From assembly GCF_002284565.1 (NCBI RefSeq), contig NZ_NPKI01000026.1, forward strand, positions 380,347 through 444,346: DNA of 64,000 bases. Direction: 5' to 3'. How positions within the stretch are numbered: the stretch's first letter is position 1; every line of letters begins with the position of its first letter. Both the position numbers and the translations under genes were made by a program. Of this stretch, positions 63,337-64,000 are shown one piece after another. The notes beneath the pieces were generated by a model that had not been told where the DNA came from, made no database searches, and was given only the letters and a program-made list of their open reading frames with translations. The DNA is from Mesorhizobium mediterraneum (GTDB lineage Bacteria; Pseudomonadota; Alphaproteobacteria; Rhizobiales; Rhizobiaceae).

Positions 63337-64000
63337 TTAGAACGAGCGCTGGAAGCGGAGCTGGCCGCCAAAGCTGTCCTCGTCGTCCGCACCGGTCCAG
63401 TTGGAGAAGCCGGCCTCGCCGAACTCTCCGGCGTGCAAGTAGGAGGCTTCCGCCGTGATCGTCAGGCCGGGGACGATGTCATAGGCGATGTTCGCCACGA
63501 CGCCGAGGTTTTCGCCCTCGTCATACGAGATCTGGGTGTTGAACGAGGTCTTCTCGTTGATGGTGTAGGTGCCACCACCCCAGACTGCCCAATTGCCGCT
63601 CCACAGCTTGTACATGCCGCGGCCGCCGGCGGGGAATCTCCAGTCCGGATCCGTGAGGTTGTCGTCCGTGCCGTAGCCGGCCATGATAAACAGCGACAGG
63701 TTCTCCATCGGCGTGATGTCGAGGCGAACCTTGCCGGCCACCTCTTCGTAGGCGCTGTCGTAAGCAACGACGCCGGTGATCGCGCCCCAGCCCTGCGTCC
63801 ACTTCACGCCGCCGACGACATGCGGAACGTAGCTGTCGATCGTGAAGGGGCCGTAGCCTTCTTCGAGCGAGACGACGGCGGAGAAGCCGTTGCCGGCGTC
63901 GAAGTAGTACTGGACGACGTTGGTGTCGAAGCCGCCATAGGGAACCAGCGTATCGTTCATGACGTTGCCGGCGTAGCCGATGAACGTATCGAAGGCCGAT
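63337..64000 (-). CDS. Rhizobiales-type porin (Omp2b-like), N-terminus outside window
   Basis: C-terminal 221 codons of a 16-stranded outer-membrane porin; the frame runs open through the window end (SAFDTFIGYAGNVMNDTLVP), so the ATG at 63960 is internal. Alternating beta-strands (VQYYFDAGNGFSAVVSLEEG, AGKVRLDITPMENLSLFIMA, FNTQISYDEGENLGVVANIA) and terminal FGGQLRFQRSF ending in aromatic Phe, the BAM recognition signal. Passive diffusion of small hydrophiles. A strong terminator follows. Confidence 0.93.
   Translation of the reverse strand, partial: SAFDTFIGYAGNVMNDTLVPYGGFDTNVVQYYFDAGNGFSAVVSLEEGYGPFTIDSYVPHVVGGVKWTQGWGAITGVVAYDSAYEEVAGKVRLDITPMENLSLFIMAGYGTDDNLTDPDWRFPAGGRGMYKLWSGNWAVWGGGTYTINEKTSFNTQISYDEGENLGVVANIAYDIVPGLTITAEASYLHAGEFGEAGFSNWTGADDEDSFGGQLRFQRSF

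Noticed and set aside
63104..63340. 78-codon frame before the porin terminator
   Set aside because: Crosses intergenic inverted repeats and the porin terminator; no family.

Overview
The window is GC-rich alphaproteobacterial chromosome, most likely Mesorhizobium or a close Phyllobacteriaceae/Rhizobiaceae relative. The clearest evidence is the gene order feuN-feuP-feuQ, lipoprotein, cycHJKL, degP, response regulator, histidine kinase, glnE, pleC-like kinase, pepN, which as I recall it is typical of rhizobia. A MucR/Ros regulator, a CIRCE-controlled groESL operon, a Rhizobiales-type porin and several modular palindromic intergenic repeats fit the same assignment. I see no tRNA, rRNA, CRISPR array, insertion sequence, phage or plasmid module.

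Layout. 0-6 kb: the 3' end of mucR, sufE, a DUF5330 gene, a DivJ/PleC-type membrane kinase with a peptidoglycan-binding protein and a DUF1491 gene, and a DUF2336 gene. 6-13 kb: a small conserved gene, a split DUF1254/DUF1214 pair, a class A penicillin-binding protein, and a TetR regulator divergent from a non-pyrrolysine MttB-family methyltransferase. 13-16.6 kb: groES-groEL with CIRCE, then three small genes (one DUF1488, one DUF3168). 16.7-31.1 kb: feuNPQ, cytochrome c maturation genes cycHJKL, DegP, a second two-component pair and glnE, all on the + strand. 31-36.5 kb: PleC-like kinase and aminopeptidase N on the - strand. 36.7-48 kb: housekeeping and accessory enzymes: a lone form-II CoxL-type molybdoenzyme subunit, a DMT exporter, an XRE regulator, a family 4-like uracil-DNA glycosylase, ETF-ubiquinone oxidoreductase, a DUF922 protein, an EEP-fold membrane protein and AMP nucleosidase. 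48-51.3 kb: small proteins and an orphan branched-chain amino acid binding protein. 51.4-59.3 kb: a leucine/isovalerate catabolic cluster (ivd, mccB, mccA, TetR regulator) carrying extra genes: a VapBC-type module, a macrodomain hydrolase and two tandem secreted paralogues. 59.4-64 kb: MarR regulator, aminotransferase, TPR-sulfotransferase, and a porin cut by the window end.

How genes work together. FeuN/P/Q form a sensor circuit beside the heme-lyase genes. Isovaleryl-CoA dehydrogenase passes electrons through ETF to the ETF-QO encoded 13 kb away, and the nearby LivJ-type protein could supply leucine. Two kinases of the DivK-controlling type lie in one window. Recurrent palindromic modules (A, hairpin with the ATGTCGCCCAAAAG or CATGATCC core; B, GC-rich hairpin; C, CTTGAATC...GACGCGCC) sit at gene ends, in places supplying a gene's last codons and stop.

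I found no convincing wholly new system. The best leads are the additions to the leucine operon, an unlisted 50-residue membrane ORF, the hairpin between groES and groEL, and the lone CoxL-like subunit.
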